Source of the DNA: Phycisphaerales bacterium
GTDB taxonomy: Bacteria > Planctomycetota > Phycisphaerae > Phycisphaerales > UBA1924
Reading direction: 5' to 3'
DNA: 40,255 bases
Assembly (NCBI GenBank): GCA_016793015.1
Contig: JAEUJD010000188.1
Location: 1 to 40,255, forward strand
Below are positions 7,575 through 16,161 of the stretch, piece by piece (positions within the stretch are counted from its first letter, which is position 1; each line of letters starts with the position of its first letter). Position numbers and translations under genes: made by a program. Below the pieces are notes generated by a model. It saw only the letters and a program-made list of their open reading frames with translations. It searched no databases and was not told the DNA's origin.

Positions 7575-8504
7575 ATGAAGCGTCGGGGTTTCACACTGAT
7601 TGAGCTGCTGGTGGTGATCGCGGTCATCGCGATTCTGTTGTCGCTTCTGATGCCGGGCTTGAAGCTGGTGCGCAAGAGCGCGATGGGGACCAGGTGCGCG
7701 GCGAACCTGAAGCAATTGAACGCGGCATGGCAGATGTACATCGGGGACTTCCGGGTGTTTCCGGTGCCGCGGAGCAAAGACATTGCTCGGTGGATTCCAC
7801 CGGGCAAGGTGCCGGCATCGGGAGCGCCGCGCGGTCTGGTCTCGAGCGTGACGTGGTCGTGGGGCGGGGTGAACTGGCACGGGACGGGGACGAACGTGCC
7901 GTTTGCCGCGGCAGACCCGCTGCGTCCGATCAATCCGTACATCGAGAATGACCTGTCCATCCGGGACAAAGTGGGCACGTTCAAGTGCCCGCTGGATAAC
8001 GGATCGTGGGACAGCTTCACAACGAACCAGAACATCTGGGTCAAAGTGGGCCCGGCCGCGGCTGGCGGGATCGGGGGTGCTGCGGGCACGACGGTGTATG
8101 AGCAGCTTGGCACGAGTTACGACGCGAACGACTGGATGTATTGCCTGCCGGGTTCACGCACGGGGCTTGAAGTGCCGGAGTGTCCGGAGCAGAGCAACTT
8201 TGCGTGGTGGCTTGGGCCACAGCACCTGATGACGACGCCCTCGCGGTTTGTGGTGCTTGGGGATAGCGGCGTGATGATCGCGGGCCGGTATCCGCTCGAT
8301 TACATCCGGCAGACGCCGAAGCGATCGGGCTGGTGGCACGGGGTGCAGGTGGGCAACCTGGCGTTCTTTGATGGCTCGGTTCGATTGACCCCCATGGGCG
8401 AGGTGACGACGGAGCGGTACTCGTTTTATATGGACGAGGGGAAGCACGCAGGGCTGGATGCGAAGGGGAACGCGAGCTATCGGGTGACGGCGGGGCGGCA
8501 GTAG
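7575..8504 (+). CDS. type II secretion/prepilin-like protein (N-methylation motif)
   Basis: The 309-aa product starts with a class III prepilin signal: MKRRGFTLIELLVVIAVIAI, with cleavage expected after Gly5 and a conserved Glu at +5. The hydrophobic helix continues to about residue 28. Pseudopilins are processed by a prepilin peptidase and assemble into a periplasmic pseudopilus or pilus. Near the C-terminus there is HGVQVGNLAFFDGSVR, a variant of the H-X9-DG motif common in planctomycete pseudopilins, here with ten residues between H and DG. No other secretion-system gene is adjacent, so it is one of the scattered copies typical of this group. The start at 7575 is set by the signal; a longer frame upstream lacks support. 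Confidence 0.9.
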   Translation: MKRRGFTLIELLVVIAVIAILLSLLMPGLKLVRKSAMGTRCAANLKQLNAAWQMYIGDFRVFPVPRSKDIARWIPPGKVPASGAPRGLVSSVTWSWGGVNWHGTGTNVPFAAADPLRPINPYIENDLSIRDKVGTFKCPLDNGSWDSFTTNQNIWVKVGPAAAGGIGGAAGTTVYEQLGTSYDANDWMYCLPGSRTGLEVPECPEQSNFAWWLGPQHLMTTPSRFVVLGDSGVMIAGRYPLDYIRQTPKRSGWWHGVQVGNLAFFDGSVRLTPMGEVTTERYSFYMDEGKHAGLDAKGNASYRVTAGRQ

Positions 8505-8881
8505 AGGCAAGAGTGGTTGGCGGGGCCAATGAGAAGAACCGCAACAAATCAGAAAGTACTTACATAATCAAATACACAATCACGGGGTGGGGTGCCGCGT
8601 GGGGTGGGTGTGGATGTGTGTGTTTGGCGATGTGCGTTGTTGGTGGCGCGCACGCAATAACCAAAAGACGACGCTACGAAATAAAAACGGGGTTGGATCG
8701 GTGGCGTGCGGTGGTCGATGTGGGCTGCAAGCGTGTTGCGAAGGGCGAGGGAGCGACCGGGCCAGTGGGGCAGAAGAGTTCTCGGACGGAAAAGGCCTGT
8801 TTCAGCGTGGGTGAAGGGCTGTGAACGAGGGTGGAAGACCTGTGGAAAGCCTTTGTTTTTCGGGCCATGCAAGAAATGGGA

Positions 8882-8910
8882 TTGACAGGGGTTACGCCTC
8901 GATGTATGTT
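8882..8910 (+). promoter_or_regulatory. sigma-70-like promoter candidate
   Basis: TTGACA (8882-8887) is a perfect -35 match. After a 17-base spacer comes TATGTT (8905-8910), which matches the -10 consensus at 4 of 6 positions. It lies about 230 bases before the ATG at 9140 on the same strand. Confidence 0.5.
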
Positions 8911-8991
8911 GGATGCCGGACAGGTCTCGTCAGGGGAGTTCGAAGGGAGATTCCTTTTTGGAAGATCTTGAGTCGTTGGTGTGAAGCCGTA

Positions 8992-9017
8992 GCCGGACGA
9001 GAGGCGGTCTCGTCGGC
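8992..9017 (+). promoter_or_regulatory. leader hairpin upstream of large secreted gene
   Basis: GACGAGA (8996-9002) pairs with TCTCGTC (9008-9014), extended by GCC/GGC with one bulged G. No U-run follows. It would lie in the 5-prime untranslated RNA if the promoter at 8882 is used. Confidence 0.45.
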
Positions 9018-9107
9018 CATGTCTGCTTCATACAGCGCAGAGCTCCGTTGACCGGTTCGGTCTGAAATGTGTTTCTGAAGGACGAGTCTCGTTTGTGCTT
9101 TGTGTGT

Positions 9108-9121
9108 GGTTTGCGCAAACC
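9108..9121 (+). promoter_or_regulatory. 14-bp perfect palindrome directly upstream of the ribosome-binding site
   Basis: GGTTTGCGCAAACC is self-complementary and is followed at once by CTTTTTGGAGG, which contains the ribosome-binding site. It could be a dimeric-repressor operator. As RNA it could be a short attenuator (5-bp stem, GCGC loop, U-run) that also affects access to GGAGG. Confidence 0.45.
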
Positions 9122-9139
9122 CTTTTTGGAGGTGTCTCA

Positions 9140-11374
9140 ATGGATCGGAAGAAGTTCGCCCTCATGCTTTTGGGCGCTGCCGGTGCGGCATGCACGGTGG
9201 CCATGGCTGACGAAACGGATCGCGTGCTTGATCGAAGCTCGCCGAAGAAGGTGCTTGTTGACGCGAAGGACTCGTTCCTCCGCCAGTCGGCCGGCACGTT
9301 CGGCGATCGTGCGATCAACATCATCATCTTCGACAACTCGTCGACCTCGTTCGTCCACAACGCGTTCTCGATTGGTACGTGCTCGCACATCCTCGAGGAC
9401 ATCAACCTCACCCCCGGCCCGTACGGCACGTCGTACGCCGGCACCCGCACGATCACCGGCATGGAATATTCCTACGGCCTGACCGGCTCGGCCGCGGCGT
9501 GGGACATGCGGTTCTCGTTCTACAGCCCGAACCAGGTTGACTGGGCCGGCTTCGGCGCCCCCGGCGCGAGCATGATCGATCCGAGCGCGACGCCCTACTA
9601 CACCCTCACGGTGACGGGCTTCGACACGAACATCTGCCCGGGTTTCACCACCCGCACGGGCTTCTTCCTCCTGCCCAGCAGCGTGGAAATGCCCGCTGGC
9701 GAATCGCGCCTCTGGCTCGATGCGGCGTTCGTTGAACCCGGCACTCCGGGCACGGCGGCGCTGACCAGCACGAACCTGTTCCAGCAGAACATCGCGACGA
9801 CGCGCACGTACTTCTTCTTCGGTAACAACACCGGCTCGCTGCTCGGTGCGACCTTCGTTGCCGGCACGTCGTACACGCCCACGCAGTTGGATGCGGCTGG
9901 CAGCTCGGCTTCGCCGGGCGATGGCACGCCGACCTACGGCCGTGACATCAACTTCAGCGGCACGTTTGTTGGCCAGTCCTGGGCCAGCACGGCGGGCCTG
10001 ACCAACGAACTGCGTTACATCAACGCGGTGCAGGCCGGCACGACGCAGACCGTTTCGTACGCCTTCGGCCTGGTTGGCTCGGCCGACTCGCCGCCCGCTC
10101 CGACGGCGACGAGCCTGAACTCGGGCGGCTTCCTCCCGGACGGCATCGTCCAGGCCTCGGGCAACCTGACCACGGCGAACAAGTTCAAGTGGTTCAAGTT
10201 CAACACCCAGAACGAGATCAGCTACGCGCAGACCACGTTCATGGACATTGACACCGAAGGTTCGGCGGTTCCCATGGCGTTTGCCGTGTACACCCCGGAC
10301 TCGCAGATCTTCGACATCTCGGAAGGTCGCGGCGATGGTCCGGAGCCGCTGCGTCCGTCCGATCTGGATAACCACCAGATCTCGTACGGCGTTGCGCGTC
10401 GTCCGGGCGTGGGCCTGGGCGAGCAGTACTCGGGCCAGGAAGGCGTTCTGCCTGCCGGCGAGTACTACATGGCGCTGGCTCTGGCTGGTTCGGGCTTCGG
10501 TGACGGCTGGGTTGTGCAGGGCGAAGATCCCGTGGTCCCCACGGCCTACGCACTGAACTTCAACAACAACAACCGCAAGACGATCCCGGCTGGTCCGGCC
10601 GTCTCCCCGGCGCTCGCGGTCGGTGCGGACATGGCGATTCTGAACGGTGGCACGCAGACGACGCCCGACCAGGACGTTCGCGCTCGTGGCGTCGGCTTCA
10701 TCCGCTTCTCTCTGACCAACCCGCTCCCGACGACGGGGCAGTTCAATCAGAGCGACTCGTCGCCCCTCAGCGACGTGACCTTCCTCGACATCACCCAGCC
10801 GGGTTCGTCGGTGGTCGGCGAGTGGAACATGTGCCTCTATAACAACAACGGACTCCTCGCGAACGGCACGAGCATCAGCTACGCCGGCGCAGGGTTCAAT
10901 GACAACACCGGCGGCGGCGACGGTGCGTATGGCTGCGGCGGTACTTTCGCTCAGCTCTCGTACGGCACGGCTCCGAGCCGCGGCCAGACCCCGCTCGATC
11001 CTGATCAGACCACTCTGGGCAAGCCGCTGAACAATCAGAACGGCAGCACCCTGAACGGCGATCAGTACTACCTGGCGGTCACCATGGGTACGGCCCTCTT
11101 CGCGAACGAGCGTTGGGGCGCCCGCAGCACCCGCGGCAGCTCGCTCACGGCTGTCATCTCGCTCACGAGCGACAACCGTGGTCCGAACGGCGGCTGCCCG
11201 GCCGACTTCAACGGCGACGGCGGCGTTGATGACACGGACTTCGTGTACTTCGCGAAGTACTACAACGATCTGATCAACCCGGCCGGCGACATCGACGGCT
11301 CGCTCGACGGCTTCACGGATGACGGCGACTTCGCTGTCTTCGCCGTGGCCTACGACGCGTTGATCTGCTTCTAA
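9140..11374 (+). CDS. large secreted protein with PPC-like repeats and dockerin-like tail (paralog A)
   Basis: The 744-aa product begins with a signal peptide (MDRKKFALMLLGAAGA, cleavage likely after AMA at about 23), followed by ADETDR. Two similar beta-rich modules are visible, one around FKWFKFNTQNE... TTFMDIDTEG and one around FIRFSLTNP... DVTFLDITQPG. They resemble pre-peptidase C-terminal (PPC-like) domains with the later YYLAVTMG strand. The last about 60 residues form two EF-hand-like loops, CPADFNGDGGVDDTDF and DGSLDGFTDDGDFAVF, ending in ICF. This tail lacks the two linker cysteines of most others in the window. Codons for Asn, Phe and Ile are almost all C-ending, suggesting high expression. 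GGAGG lies 8 bases before ATG 9140. Function unknown; probably an abundant surface protein. Paralog of the gene at 13832. Confidence 0.88.
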   Translation: MDRKKFALMLLGAAGAACTVAMADETDRVLDRSSPKKVLVDAKDSFLRQSAGTFGDRAINIIIFDNSSTSFVHNAFSIGTCSHILEDINLTPGPYGTSYAGTRTITGMEYSYGLTGSAAAWDMRFSFYSPNQVDWAGFGAPGASMIDPSATPYYTLTVTGFDTNICPGFTTRTGFFLLPSSVEMPAGESRLWLDAAFVEPGTPGTAALTSTNLFQQNIATTRTYFFFGNNTGSLLGATFVAGTSYTPTQLDAAGSSASPGDGTPTYGRDINFSGTFVGQSWASTAGLTNELRYINAVQAGTTQTVSYAFGLVGSADSPPAPTATSLNSGGFLPDGIVQASGNLTTANKFKWFKFNTQNEISYAQTTFMDIDTEGSAVPMAFAVYTPDSQIFDISEGRGDGPEPLRPSDLDNHQISYGVARRPGVGLGEQYSGQEGVLPAGEYYMALALAGSGFGDGWVVQGEDPVVPTAYALNFNNNNRKTIPAGPAVSPALAVGADMAILNGGTQTTPDQDVRARGVGFIRFSLTNPLPTTGQFNQSDSSPLSDVTFLDITQPGSSVVGEWNMCLYNNNGLLANGTSISYAGAGFNDNTGGGDGAYGCGGTFAQLSYGTAPSRGQTPLDPDQTTLGKPLNNQNGSTLNGDQYYLAVTMGTALFANERWGARSTRGSSLTAVISLTSDNRGPNGGCPADFNGDGGVDDTDFVYFAKYYNDLINPAGDIDGSLDGFTDDGDFAVFAVAYDALICF
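11101..11374 (+). repeat. near-identical 274-bp block shared with 15790-16063
   Basis: By eye only about five bases differ over 274 between this 3-prime block and 15790-16063. Other parts of the two genes are much more diverged, and similarity ends at the stop codons. The block covers the end of the ectodomain and the whole dockerin-like tail. Confidence 0.9.
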
Positions 11375-11440
11375 TTCCATCGGCCCCGGTGAAAACCGGG
11401 AGCCACTGGACATTTGAAGTCTGAAACGAGTTGAACGACG

Positions 11441-11473
11441 GGGACCCTCGAAAGAGGGTCCCTGTTCTTTTTT
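11441..11473 (+). terminator. strong intrinsic terminator after paralog A
   Basis: GGGACCCTC (11441-11449) pairs perfectly with GAGGGTCCC (11454-11462) across a GAAA tetraloop, followed by TGTTCTTTTTT. It separates paralog A from the endonuclease gene. Confidence 0.93.
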
Positions 11474-11653
11474 GGGCGCAGCGACTCTGTGTCAAGAGCG
11501 GGTCAATAACAGGGCGAATATGCGGAAACCGTGAAAAAACAGCGGAAACCGGAGGTTGACCGCCCCCGGATCCGTGTGCGTGTGGAACAATTGTTAAGAG
11601 GACGGGCGCGCACGCGGCCCGCACCCATACCCCACCTCGAGGCAGAGAGAGCA

Positions 11654-13408
11654 ATGAAGAATCACTTGGGCAATGTCGGATTCGTTCGGATCACCGGGCT
11701 GTTTGCGATCGTGCTTGTTGCGGGCGCCGCCTTTGCGGATCCGTATGACCCGCCGGCCAATTACTACAACGGCGTGACGGGAACCGGCGCGACGCTCAAG
11801 GCCTCGCTGCGAACGGCGATGGGCGTGGGGTTCATCTCGCGGAGTTATGGCGATGCGCGATTTGGTCTGCCGGTGACGGACCGCGATCCGAACAACGCGA
11901 ACAACGTGGTGCTGGTCTACAACAGCCAGATCGTGCCTTCGGTGTGGGACAGCGGCATCACCTGGAACCGCGAGCACACCTGGCCCGAGAGCTACGGCAA
12001 CACGAGCACGAGCGCGCCGCAGTACAGCGATCTGCACATGCTCCGGCCGTGCAACATGAGCGTGAACTCGTCGCGCGGCAACGAGCCGTACGGGCTCGAC
12101 AATTCGGGCCAGTGGGACCCGACGATGGCGGGCTCGACGATTCAGTATCGGGGCGAGATGGCGCGGGCGATTTTCTATGCCGCGACGCGGTACGGAGACC
12201 CCGCGGGCTCGACGACGACCGGGAACTTTCAGGTGGTGGATTCGGGCTGGGGCACGGGCATCTCGAAGATGGGCAAACTGTCGTATCTGCTCCGGTGGCA
12301 CTTTGACTATCCGGCCGACACGCGCGAGCGCAAGCGCAATCAGACGGTGTTCGATCAGTCGTTGAACCCGACGTACTACCAGAACAACCGCAACGGATTC
12401 GTCGATCACCCGGAGTACATCTGGGCCATCTGGGGCACGCAGCCGAACGACTCGATGCTGTACGTGGGCGGCTCGCCGGCAGCGAACGGATCGTCTTCGC
12501 TGAACGTGGATTTCGGGCCGGTGATCACGGGCGCTCCGGCGTTTGGCACGCAGAGCGTGACGCTGAACAAGAGCGGCGCGACTCCGACCACGTTCGATAT
12601 TTCGGCCTCGGGCGACGCGACGTGCGTGCAGGCCGGGCCCAGGCAGGCGTTCTCGTACAGCGCCGCGACGCGGTCGCTGACGGTGGGCGTGAATACGAGC
12701 GGCGTCGGCGCGTACAGCGGCACGATCACGATCGACAATACCGATCTGACGAGCAACGGGACCGGCATGGGCGTGAACGACGCGAATGACACGATCAACG
12801 TGAGCGCGATGATTCTGAATCACGCATCACCGTCGCTGATGGGGATTGTGCCGCAGACTTCGGAAACGATTGATTTCGGAACGATCAGCCGCAACACCGG
12901 CGTGCACACGCATTCGGCACTGGTGTTCAACCAGGCGGCGAACCCGAGCCTCACGGCGGACCTGGATGTCGATTCGGTGGTGGGGGTCGGAACGCCGGTC
13001 TCTTCGACGAGCGTCATCGGAACGACGCTGGTGCCGACGTCGGGCATTCTGGCGAACTCGGCGTTGAGCGGAGAGGTCTCTTTCGACAGTTCCCAGCCGG
13101 CGGGAAGTTATCAGGTGGTGTACACGATCACGACCAGCGACGAGAATCTGCCGGGCGCGATCGCGCTTCCGAATCTGACGATCACGGTGATCGGGACGAT
13201 CGTCGCGGCATGCCCGGGCGATCTCAACGGGGACCAGGTTGTGGATGATGGCGACTTTGTGCTGTTCGCATCGGCGTATGACCTGTTTGACTGTGCCGAT
13301 CCGTCGATGCCGGCGGGCTGCCCTGCGGACCTGAACAGCGACAACGCGGTGGACGACAGCGACTTTGTGCAGTTTGCCTCGGCGTACGACGCGTTCCTCT
13401 GCCCGTAA
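11654..13408 (+). CDS. secreted endonuclease I family nuclease with dockerin-like tail
   Basis: The 584-aa product has a signal peptide (about 1-28, GLFAIVLVAGAAFA). The catalytic domain at about 30-270 has the endonuclease I (EndA/Vvn-type, beta-beta-alpha-metal) signature. Arg106-Glu107-His108 lie in WNREHTWPES and DLHML is at 126-130. RPCNMSVNSSRGNEPYG supplies the metal-binding Asn. These enzymes cut DNA and RNA non-specifically outside the cytoplasm. Residues about 275-515 are beta-rich and repetitive (choice-of-anchor or Ig-like). The end carries a full four-cysteine double EF-hand tail with linker DCADPSMPAGC and final FLCP. The ATG at 11654 gives the signal peptide; a longer frame starting at 11531 is basic and lacks one. 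It has its own terminator and sits between the two paralogs. It likely degrades extracellular DNA for nutrients or matrix turnover. Confidence 0.92.
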   Translation: MKNHLGNVGFVRITGLFAIVLVAGAAFADPYDPPANYYNGVTGTGATLKASLRTAMGVGFISRSYGDARFGLPVTDRDPNNANNVVLVYNSQIVPSVWDSGITWNREHTWPESYGNTSTSAPQYSDLHMLRPCNMSVNSSRGNEPYGLDNSGQWDPTMAGSTIQYRGEMARAIFYAATRYGDPAGSTTTGNFQVVDSGWGTGISKMGKLSYLLRWHFDYPADTRERKRNQTVFDQSLNPTYYQNNRNGFVDHPEYIWAIWGTQPNDSMLYVGGSPAANGSSSLNVDFGPVITGAPAFGTQSVTLNKSGATPTTFDISASGDATCVQAGPRQAFSYSAATRSLTVGVNTSGVGAYSGTITIDNTDLTSNGTGMGVNDANDTINVSAMILNHASPSLMGIVPQTSETIDFGTISRNTGVHTHSALVFNQAANPSLTADLDVDSVVGVGTPVSSTSVIGTTLVPTSGILANSALSGEVSFDSSQPAGSYQVVYTITTSDENLPGAIALPNLTITVIGTIVAACPGDLNGDQVVDDGDFVLFASAYDLFDCADPSMPAGCPADLNSDNAVDDSDFVQFASAYDAFLCP

Positions 13409-13831
13409 GAGCCGGGCGATCGGAAGAAGCGACCGGAGAATGGACAAGCCCCAGCCGAGAAGGCGGGGCTTTTTCCTTTTTGGCGGAAGAGGAAGCGAGC
13501 GGCGCGGCATTGAGGGCGTGCGAAGTTGAAGGGCGCGACGCGCCGGCGCGGGCGGGCAAGAGGCGAGATAGGCCGGACGGGTCCGGTTGGGGGGGAAGGC
13601 GGGGGCAAGGGCGTGTGGAGTGGGTGTGGAAAAGGGGTGCGTGGAGGCGGTCGAGGCACCGATAACACCCGGACCCACCCCTAACCAACACTAGATCCGA
13701 AACTATTTTCGCAAATTCTGTCTGTTCTCGCCTCGGAATCCGGGATTCCGTGGTATTCATTCGTATTCGCGTCCGATTTCTCAGTCGTTCAACTCGGAAC
13801 GTGGGGCACTTTGTCCAGGGAGGTAATGGCA
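13409..13831. other. intergenic region before paralog B
   Basis: No gene. After the terminator at 13446-13480 the sequence is G-rich spacer up to about 13675, then more AT-balanced leader. A 7-bp hairpin CGGAATC/GATTCCG with loop CGG lies at 13734-13750. I could not pick a convincing sigma-70 promoter. Confidence 0.55.
13446..13480 (+). terminator. intrinsic terminator after endonuclease gene
   Basis: AAGCCCC pairs with GGGGCTT and inner GCC with GGC (stem 13446-13456/13462-13471 with one bulged A, loop GAGAA). The T-rich tract to 13480 follows. Confidence 0.9.
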
Positions 13832-16063
13832 ATGGATCGTTTGAAGCTTGGATTGTTGTTGGCCGGTGCGGCCGGCATGGCGTGCACGGTGGTTCTGGCG
13901 GATGAGACCGATCGCTTGATCGATCGCAGCTCGCCCAAGAAAATGTTGGGAGATCGCAAGGATGAGGTCGTGTTCCGGCACGGCGCGTTCGGCGATCGGG
14001 CGATTCCGATCATCGTGTACGACACGGCGACGACGGCGTTCACGCGCAACGGAACGTCGCTCGGCAACTGCTCGCACATTCTCGAAGACATGTCCTTCGC
14101 GAACGGGCCGTACGGGCCGGCTTTCGCGGGCACGCGCACGCTTTCGTCGCTCCGGTATTCCTACGGCCTGACGGGTTCGGCCGCGGCGTGGGACATGCGG
14201 TTCTCCATGTACAGTCCGTCCGACGTCGCCACGGCTGGATTTACGGCACCCGGCGCGAGCATGATCAACCCGGCCGCGACGCCCTACTACACCCTCACGG
14301 TGACCGGGTTCGACACCAACATCTGCCCCGGGTTCACCACGATTGCCGGGCTGACCAATTTCCCGACTCCGGTCACGATGCCGGCGGGCGAATCACTTCT
14401 GTGGCTCGACGCGGCGTTTGTCGAGCCCGGCACTCCGGGCACGGCGGCGCTGACCAGCACGAACCTGTTCCAGCAGAACATCGCGACCACGCGGACCTAT
14501 TTCTACTTCGCAAACAACACCGGCGCATTGCTGGGGTCGACATTCGCTGCGGGAACGCCCTACACGACGGCGCAGCTTGATTCCGCCGGCAATCCGGCCT
14601 CGCCCGGAAAGTCGGGTCCGTATTACGGCCGCGACATCAACTTCAGCGGCGTCTTCACGGGTCAGTCGCAGGCCAGCACGGGCGGTGCGACCAACGAACT
14701 GCGCTACGTGAATGCCGTCATCGCCGGAACCACTCAGACGATGGCGTACGTGTTCACTCTGGTTGGCTTGGCCGATTCGCCGGCGGCTCCTTCTGCTACG
14801 AGCCTGAACTCGGGCAGCTACCTCCCGGACGGCGTCGTGCAGGCCTCGGGCAATCTGACCACGGCGAACAAGTTCAAGTGGTACAAATTCAACACCCAGA
14901 ACGAGATCAGCTACGCGCAGACCACGTTCCTCGACATCGATACCGAAGGGTCGGCGGTTCCGGTGGCCTTTGCTGTCTACACGCCCGACTCGCAGGTGTT
15001 TGACATCTCGGAAGGTCGCGGCGATGGCCCGGAGGTGGAGCGTCCGTCCGATCTGGATAACCACCAGATCTCGTACGGCGTTGCGCGTCGTCCGGGCGTG
15101 GGCCTGGGCGAGCAGTACTCGGGCCAGGAAGGCATCTTGCCTGCAGGCGAGTACTACATCGCGGTCGCAATCGCGGGTTCGGGCTTCGGCGACGGCTGGG
15201 CGGTTTCAGCGGAAGATCCGGTCGTCTCGACGGCCTTCGCGTTGAACTTCAACAACAACAACCGCAAGTCGATCCCGGCTGGTCCGGCTGTCTCTCCGGC
15301 GCTCGCGACCGGTGCGGACATGGCGATTCTGAACGGTGGCACGCAGACGACACCGGATCAGACGGTTCGCGCTCGCGGCGTCAGCTTCGTTCGTTTCTCT
15401 CTGACCAACCCGCTCCCGACGACGGGGCAGTTCAATCAGAGCGACTCGTCGCCCCTCAGCGACGTGACCTTCCTCGACATCACCCAGCCGGGTTCGTCGG
15501 TGGTGGGTGAATGGAACTTCTGTCTCTACAACAACAACGGGCTGCTCGCCAACGGCAACAGCATCAGCTATGCCGGCGCGGGGTTCAACAACAACAACGG
15601 CGGAGGCGACGGCGCTTTCGGCTGCGGCGGTTCGTTCGCCCAGCTCTCGTACGGCACAGCTCCGAGCCGCGGCGTGACTCCGCTTGATCCTGATCAGTCC
15701 ACTCTGGGCCGGCCGCTGAACAATCAGAACGGCAGCACCCTGAACGGCGATCAGTACTATCTCGCGGTGACGATGGGCAACGCCTTCTTCGCGAACGAGC
15801 GTTGGGGCGCCCGCAGCACCCGCGGCAGCTCGCTCACGGCGGTCATCTCGCTCACGAGCGACAACCGTGGTCCGAACGGCGGTTGCCCGGCCGACTTCAA
15901 CGGCGACGGCGGCGTTGATGACACGGACTTCGTGTACTTCGCGAAGTACTACAACGATCTGATCAACCCGGCCGGCGACATCGACGGCTCGCTCGACGGC
16001 TTCACGGATGACGGCGACTTTGCTGTCTTCGCCGTGGCCTACGACTCGTTGATCTGCTTCTGA
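13832..16063 (+). CDS. large secreted protein with PPC-like repeats and dockerin-like tail (paralog B)
   Basis: The 743-aa paralog of the protein at 9140 has the same domain order: signal peptide (LLLAGAAGMACTVVLA then DETDR), diverged N-terminal domain, two PPC-like modules, and a tail with CPADFNGDGG and DGFTDDGDF ending in ICF. ATG at 13832 (MDRLK) is chosen over ATG 13826 because GGAGG at 13819-13823 is 8 bases from the former and only 2 from the latter, and because it aligns with MDRKK of the paralog. Identity is uneven: the N-terminal quarter is clearly diverged, while blocks around 15041-15133, 15398-15500 and 15790-16063 are nearly identical in DNA, including silent sites. The role is unknown. 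A duplication kept similar by gene conversion is inferred. Confidence 0.88.
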   Translation: MDRLKLGLLLAGAAGMACTVVLADETDRLIDRSSPKKMLGDRKDEVVFRHGAFGDRAIPIIVYDTATTAFTRNGTSLGNCSHILEDMSFANGPYGPAFAGTRTLSSLRYSYGLTGSAAAWDMRFSMYSPSDVATAGFTAPGASMINPAATPYYTLTVTGFDTNICPGFTTIAGLTNFPTPVTMPAGESLLWLDAAFVEPGTPGTAALTSTNLFQQNIATTRTYFYFANNTGALLGSTFAAGTPYTTAQLDSAGNPASPGKSGPYYGRDINFSGVFTGQSQASTGGATNELRYVNAVIAGTTQTMAYVFTLVGLADSPAAPSATSLNSGSYLPDGVVQASGNLTTANKFKWYKFNTQNEISYAQTTFLDIDTEGSAVPVAFAVYTPDSQVFDISEGRGDGPEVERPSDLDNHQISYGVARRPGVGLGEQYSGQEGILPAGEYYIAVAIAGSGFGDGWAVSAEDPVVSTAFALNFNNNNRKSIPAGPAVSPALATGADMAILNGGTQTTPDQTVRARGVSFVRFSLTNPLPTTGQFNQSDSSPLSDVTFLDITQPGSSVVGEWNFCLYNNNGLLANGNSISYAGAGFNNNNGGGDGAFGCGGSFAQLSYGTAPSRGVTPLDPDQSTLGRPLNNQNGSTLNGDQYYLAVTMGNAFFANERWGARSTRGSSLTAVISLTSDNRGPNGGCPADFNGDGGVDDTDFVYFAKYYNDLINPAGDIDGSLDGFTDDGDFAVFAVAYDSLICF
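15790..16063 (+). repeat. near-identical 274-bp block shared with 11101-11374
   Basis: Partner of the block at 11101-11374. It encodes the end of the ectodomain and the dockerin-like tail. The downstream flanks are unrelated. Confidence 0.9.
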
Positions 16064-16088
16064 TTGACTCAAAAAGGGATTTGCGCGG

Positions 16089-16120
16089 AAGGGGCTCCCG
16101 AAAGGGGGCCCCTTTCTTTT
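16089..16120 (+). terminator. intrinsic terminator after paralog B
   Basis: AAGGGGCTCCC (16089-16099), loop GAAA, GGGGGCCCCTT (16104-16114) forms an 11-bp stem with one G-U pair, followed by TCTTTT. The loop is the same as in the terminator after paralog A, with a different stem. Confidence 0.9.
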
Positions 16121-16161
16121 CGGGGGGTGCAGCCGGGCGGGCGGCGATATTCTGGCGGGCG

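Larger units (their letters stand above)
8505..9139. other. long leader/intergenic region before the first large secreted gene
   Basis: No gene is supported; open frames here have no family features. The segment 8540-8580 is unusually AT-rich for the window. A sigma-70-like promoter at 8882-8910, a hairpin at 8992-9017 and a palindrome at 9108-9121 are listed separately. Together they imply a leader of about 220 bases. Confidence 0.6.

Noticed and set aside
8513..8824. Small plus-strand open frame in the long gap before paralog A
   Set aside because: No ribosome-binding site, odd composition and no recognisable motif; treated as leader or spacer.
9137..11413. Long minus-strand open frame opposite paralog A, and similar ones opposite 13832-16063
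   Set aside because: Val/Arg/Ala-rich shadow translation without signal peptide or motif. The plus-strand gene has ribosome-binding site, signal peptide, tail and terminator.
9140..16063. Composite transposon formed by the two near-identical blocks
   Set aside because: The blocks are parts of homologous genes in direct orientation, with no transposase, terminal inverted repeats or target duplications seen.
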